A DNA stretch of 24,201 nucleotides from Baffinella frigidus (Eukaryota > Cryptophyceae > Cryptomonadales > Baffinellaceae). How positions within the stretch are numbered: position 1 is the first letter of the stretch; every line of letters begins with the position of its first letter. Under the pieces are notes generated by a model. It was given only the letters and a program-made list of their open reading frames with translations. It had not been told where the DNA came from and ran no database searches. Of this stretch, positions 19,904-24,201 are shown piece after piece. The DNA lies in NCBI GenBank assembly GCA_026770585.1, contig MU646325.1:345677-369877 (forward strand), in the 5' to 3' direction. Position numbers and translations under genes: made by a program.

Positions 19904-22900
19904 ATGGACGACCTGGACCTCGAGGAGCTGGAGGGGGAGCTGGGGGGGTTCCAGTCCGCGCCCAAGGCCCAGGTGATCCCGCGGCGTCTTCGCGGTAGAA
20001 TCTCCCAGCAGCAGCAGCCTGCTCCCAGCGAGCCCGCTCCCAGCGAGCCCGCTCCCAGCGAGCCTGCTCCGAGCGGCGGGGGGACGGCAGGAGCGAGAGG
20101 AGGAGGAGGAGGAGGAGGAGGTGGCGACGCGATCGGTGCGGGGAGCTGGGCCGCGGAGCCTCCAGCCGCTGAGCCCGAGCCGAAGAAGCAGGGCGGGGGC
20201 CTGTTTGGTGGGAAGAAGAAGGAGGCGGATGGCATCCGCGCGTTCACGCCTCCCTCCAAGGGAGACGACCTGGACATCCTCTCGAACCCGACGTCGAAAG
20301 TCTCGTTCGGAGAGGGTGGCGTGGGCGCGAGCAGGAGGAGCCCCAGCCCGGAGGTCGGGGGGAGGCGGAGCCCTGAGAAGAGCCCTGAGAAGCCAAAGGA
20401 TCAGGCGCTCGCGCTCCTGGAAATGATGGACAAGAAGGTCTAGCCATAGCTCTGATATTTGGTGATACAAAAATAATCCATCGGCGAGATCTCCCCATAA
20501 CCTGTACCCTAGCCTTATGTGCTCTGCCTGAGTTTTCAACACTTTTCAACCCTGAACGCTGCCCCATCACTGCGTTTTCTCTGACCAAGTAATGGGTGGG
20601 AAGCGGTCCTCTCGAGTCCGCCCCTCAAGTGGAAATCTTAATGACTTCCCCACGAACTGTAGCCCCTGGAACACCACTTCCTAACTCTTCCTGAGTTTTA
20701 TTTTGGCTCGTCCTAAAGGTTTTCTTTTCGCGCTTGCGCACTGGATTTCTGCTCTTAAATACTTGTAAGGACGAACCATAATAAAACTCAGGCAGGGCTT
20801 GTAACCCTGCCTCACTCGGTTGACCGACTATTCTCAAGTTGGCATGCCGGACCTGCGGTTCACAGCCGTCAACTGCGGCGCGGAAACGAGCCCATTCAGA
20901 CTGAGCCAGAGCCAGCACACTGCGTTTTGTCTGCCTCAAGCCCCTTCTGCGGAGCTGAATGCCAAGAACGTGGAACATGTCTCTGTGCGTCACTTCTTTT
21001 TCAACGGCGTATTGATAGCGGAGGGTCCGAGTGCGCCCCGTTCGAACCTGACGCAAAATCAACCTCGCACAATTCTCACAGAGAAACTCGTCAATTTCAT
21101 CATAGTTTAGAACATGTTATTTACCCTGGTAGGCCTACGGCTCATACGCCTGCGTTCTCGAGAATTTTCGGACTAATTCCTCACAGGCGGATCAATTGGT
21201 CAAAACTTTGATTGATTAATGGACAAGGCCATAATCAGGCAGAGAAACTCGACCAATCCCTCATCGATTTCAGGGTAGTTTAGAATACGTACTCCGGTAG
21301 GCCTACGGCTCCTAGGCCACCATTTTCTTGACGGTTGAGAATAATTCCTGACCGGCCCAGGCGGAGAAAAGCAAGAAGAACGCCGGGAAAGACAACTCCC
21401 CATCCACAACGAAAGACGGGGGTGCGAAGGCCGGGACGGCGAGCGTGGGGAAAGGCAAGAAGGCGAGGCAGGAGAGGGCGAGGGAGGAGTATAACGCTGG
21501 GACGGCCGCGCCGCCTGTCATCAGCGAGTCGAAGCGCGATTTTGCGCTGAGGAGGTGCGGCTTTTAGGGGTGAACGTTTAGGGGTTTGCGTTGGTGTTGA
21601 GACTTCGTTGGGAAACCAGTCGAGTTGAAAAGTTGTGAGTTGCAAAGGTGTAAACCGTTGACTACAGTGGGTACTAGGATTTCTTACGACCGCATCTCTA
21701 CCTGAATAGTTTCCCGTTTAGTCTGCCACACAAGGCGGTGATTGCCCGGGGAGCCCGCTGAAGTATTCGGAGAGGACCCAGGAGCCTGCTGTCGTTTGGT
21801 TAGGGTTTCCTAAACCCTACACCCTGCACCCTACACCCTACATCCTCAATTCTCACCGAGACGAGACGAGAAGTTTGCTCTGTGAATGAGGCTGTGGAGC
21901 GCTGTGCGATCACCTGCGTTCGCAAACTCGGTCGTGGGAGAGGAGGGCTGGTGCGTGTCGATTAAGGATCCGGGCTGAGGTCTAGCTCTGCGCAGGTGGG
22001 CTGCAGGTGTGGGCTTTTATGTAGTCCCCCTCAGCTTTACTTCCTCAATGAAGCAACTCTCTCTCTCCCGTATGTACCACGCCAGATTCTTGTCAGGGGT
22101 CGCCAAAAGTCAAATCCCCGGAAGGACTAATGGGGAATGGTTTACTTTTGGGGTAGTTCGGCACCCAAACGTGCGCTCGGAGAGAGCCGACCCCCCCTGA
22201 GCAATCTGGCGTGGCAGGTGGGCGCAAACGTTGCTCGGCGGGCCTGCGGTGATGACTGCCACCGGATGGATCCAGGCGCCGCTCGTCGGGGCACAGGTTT
22301 TTTGCCCGCGCGTTGACATTTGAAAGTCAACAGTTTGACCAGTTTGGCCGCTCGTCTTGGCACAGGTTATTTGGCGTGTTGGACCCCTTTTCAAAGTCAT
22401 TTCTGGTGCAAAACCTTTCCTTCAACAGTGCGTTTCCCGTATTGTAGGATCTCGGGATTTGGTGAGTGCTCACGCGTTGACATCCGAATGTTAACCGGTT
22501 TACCGGTTTGGCCGTATTTATCTACCCTTTCTTTGATGCGGTTGCTTGTGCGGGAACTTCATGGGCACCCTGACTTTGGCTTGGCATTGGAGCCACTTGG
22601 TACTGTTAGGGTTTACAATACCGCAATTTTGTACCGGAAATCCTTCAGATGGACGCGTCGCGAAATAGACTCCATCAGGCGACGCGATGAGATCGTGCGG
22701 GAAGCTACTGGGCTAAACCCTAAACCCTAAACGCTAAAACCTAAACCCCGGATCCTAAACCCTAAACCCTAAACCCTGAATCCTACACCGCCTAAACCTT
22801 TCGGGATGAGGGGTGCGGTCAGATCAGGGCGGACAACAGCGCATTGAGCTCACTCTCCGCAACCGTGAACCCTGAACCCTGGACGAACCCCTGAACCCTG

Positions 22901-24130
22901 CACCCAGAACCCACCGGTATCGCATCTCTTGAGAGAAACCCCGTCAGCTAACACCCCTCCCCTCTCGCTCATACACCCTAAACCCCAAACCCTAAACCCC
23001 AAACCCTGAACCCAAAACCCAAAACAACAACCCCCAGACCCCAAACCCCAAACCCCAACCCCTAACCCCTAAACCCCAACCTAGCTCTTCATCTGGCTCC
23101 TTCCGGTGATCATCGGCGTGCCATTCTCCCTCCTCGCCCCCGCGCCCCTCCCCCCCGCCCTCGCGTCAGTCATCGCGGGCGCCATCTTGCTCGTCTTCTA
23201 CGCTGGGATCCACTTCGTAAGGAGGCAGTTCGTGAACAGCCAGGGGACTATCGCTCCTCTCGGTTCTGCCGCACGCAGCGCCACCAAGGTGCTCACCCCA
23301 CTCAGCAGCGCCCGAGTTCTTTCCCCCCCGGATATCTGGGGGAATTGCGGTTATAATCCAATGCAATGGATAATAATCTAGTACACATCGTTCAGATTGA
23401 CTGTATCCGTGAAGTCCCAGTGGCTGCTAAGTGGCACACGAGGCTACCCAAGCGAACATAATAAATGTCGGTTGTAAAGTTGTGTAGTAATGTTCAGATT
23501 AGAAGAATCCAGATTCTTCTGTGACTGAAACGAACGGAAACGTGATCAATTGCTGACTTTTGTCATGTTTCCCGGGCACGAATCCAATGATTGTCTTAGG
23601 AATCTGTTCACACGGGTGGCCTCGTGTGGACCGCCCAGACACCATTTCGCGTTTAGGGTCGCCTTTGCGGATAAAGCACCATGCACACGGTGGACTTCGA
23701 ACCTTCCAGCAAAAGTCAACTTGCCTTGAGGTAGTCAACTTCAGGATTTTCTGGTTCAATTTGGTCACGTAACACCCTGAATTTCAGCCCCAACGAAACC
23801 TTCGTAGCCCGCCGTGTGGGCCTCCGGGTTTAGGCATGCCCTTGCGGAGACATCAGCCCACGCTTCAGACTTGTGCCGTCAGCCAGAAGTTCTGCCGTTG
23901 GTCGAAAACAGGAAACACGCTTCTCCATCATTGAAAATGTGTCTCCTGTAACATGACAACTTTGATGACCATGTTGAAATCATGTCGGCCTGTCCTGAAC
24001 CCTGAACCCTGAACCCTGCACCCAATACCAGGCGTCGATTCTGATAGATGAGGATGCAGCAGAGGAGTACTCACTTATGTCCTCCGACGGGATGGCATGG
24101 CTTCTCGCATCTCACCGATGGCACCTCAAG
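19904..24130 (+). CDS. Unrecognised membrane protein, at least five exons (3' end outside window)
   Basis: Proposed exons: 19904-20437, 21361-21554, 22649-22694, 23085-23216, 24032-24130, all GT-AG with matching phases (0, 2, 0, 0, 0). Exon 1 (178 residues) starts acidic (MDDLDLEELEGELGG), then has a PSEPA repeat, a glycine run coded by GGA repeats, Lys-rich patches and Ser-Pro motifs (RRSPSPE, RRSPEKSPEKPKD), so it is largely disordered and a likely phosphorylation target. Exon 2 is Lys/Arg-rich (GKGKKARQERAREEY). Exon 3 is basic (WTRREIDSIRRRDEI). Exon 4 gives two hydrophobic segments: LFIWLLPVIIGVPFSLLAP and ALASVIAGAILLVFYAGIHF. Exon 5 is acidic (ASILIDEDAAEEYSLMSSDG). No family recognised. 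Exons 1, 2 and 4 are the most convincing; 3 and 5 are tentative. Confidence 0.55.
20438..21360 (+). other. Intron with composite element C+B and a duplicated acceptor region
   Basis: Starts GTCTAGCC. The inverted repeat C is at about 20688-20721 / 20768-20797 (CTGAGTTTTATTTTGGCTCG against CGAACCATAATAAAACTCAG), followed by element B at 20808-20890. Towards the end, about 21078-21189 and 21239-21366 are related blocks sharing TAGGCCTACGGCTC and AATAATTCCT / ACTAATTCCT. The first ends CACAG|GCGGATC and the second is the true acceptor CCCAG|GCGGAGA. Confidence 0.6.
21555..22648 (+). other. Intron with tandem duplications and a short telomere-like stretch
   Basis: 21570-21600 has G-rich TTTAGGGG units (the opposite orientation to most). 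21808-21848 has CCCTACACCCTGCACCC units. GCCGCTCGTC..GGCACAGG is repeated at 22277 and 22347, and GCGTTGACAT...CAGTTTGGCCG / CGGTTTGGCCG at 22312 and 22473. No gene recognised. Confidence 0.5.
22695..23084 (+). other. Intron dominated by CCCTAAA-like repeat
   Basis: Repeat units run at 22714-22800, 22864-22915 and 22975-23082, and continue straight into the acceptor AACCTAG before the membrane-segment exon. C-rich strand is sense. Confidence 0.65.
23217..24031 (+). other. Intron, largely unique sequence
   Basis: Strong donor GTAAGG at 23217. The interior 23370-23990 shows no gene or large repeat. The last 35 bases are CCCTGAA units leading to ATACCAG. Confidence 0.45.
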
Positions 24131-24201
24131 GTCCTCCCTCTCTCCCTCTCTCCCTCTCTCCCTCTCTCCCTCTTTCCCTCTCTCCCTCTCCCCCTCTCTC
24201 C
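24131..24201 (+). repeat. TCCCTCTC minisatellite at the window end
   Basis: Starts immediately after the proposed donor (AAG|GTCCTCC) and continues to the window edge as CCCTCTCT units. Confidence 0.85.

Noticed and set aside
22695-22715. GC or non-canonical donor at the edge of the repeat (GGGCTAAACC)
   Set aside because: It would not match the phase of the next exon, whereas the GT at 22695 does.
22850-23044. Minus-strand frame rich in GFRVWGLG
   Set aside because: Translation of TTTGGGGTT-type repeat; no gene features.
1-24201. tRNA or rRNA genes
   Set aside because: No cloverleaf with conserved loop motifs or rRNA core sequence was recognised on either strand by eye.

Overview
This window is eukaryotic nuclear DNA, most likely from an alga with a complex (secondary, red-type) plastid. 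A cryptophyte-like alga fits best; a dinoflagellate or other chromist is possible. Three things support this. Plant-type telomere repeats (CCCTAAA) are scattered throughout. Genes are split by many GT-AG introns. One gene encodes a plastid quinone/tocopherol prenyltransferase whose leader has a signal peptide followed by an AGA|F cleavage motif, the kind used for import into red-type complex plastids. A 380-base N run at 11554-11933 shows this is assembled scaffold.

Layout. 1-245: degenerate CCCTAAA array. 246-749 (+): last two exons of a gene whose product ends in KDEL, followed at 750-917 by two more copies of its 3' end. 985-1540: small foldback repeats. 1579-2833 (-): complete two-exon ankyrin-repeat gene whose single intron is made almost entirely of telomere-like repeat. 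2834-4770: repeats, then about 800 bases of CCCTAAA-like array. 4784-4863 (+): an orphan exon with a partial copy after it, embedded in CT, TA and GT microsatellites. 5160-7094: foldbacks, a 42-base perfect palindrome and a tandem duplication of about 270 bases upstream of the next gene. 7095-16631 (+): an 11-exon homogentisate prenyltransferase gene (390 codons, intact in every junction), whose introns hold many truncated copies of its own exons. 16632-17900: short repeats and four nearly identical hairpin MITEs. 18080-19628 (-) and 19904-24130+ (+): a divergent pair of unrecognised membrane-protein genes sharing about 275 bases between their starts.

The main discovery-type signals concern how introns are built here. 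(1) CCCTAAA-type sequence fills or ends introns in five or more genes, almost always with the C-rich strand as the sense strand whichever way the gene points. (2) Exons are flanked by truncated copies of themselves with a fixed polarity: pieces with the acceptor and exon 5' end lie upstream, and pieces with the exon 3' end and donor lie downstream. (3) Some copies differ from the working exon mainly at synonymous positions. (4) Related inverted-repeat elements occur in introns of unrelated genes. Exon boundaries were read by eye from splice motifs, frame and family similarity; no alignment or transcript data were available.
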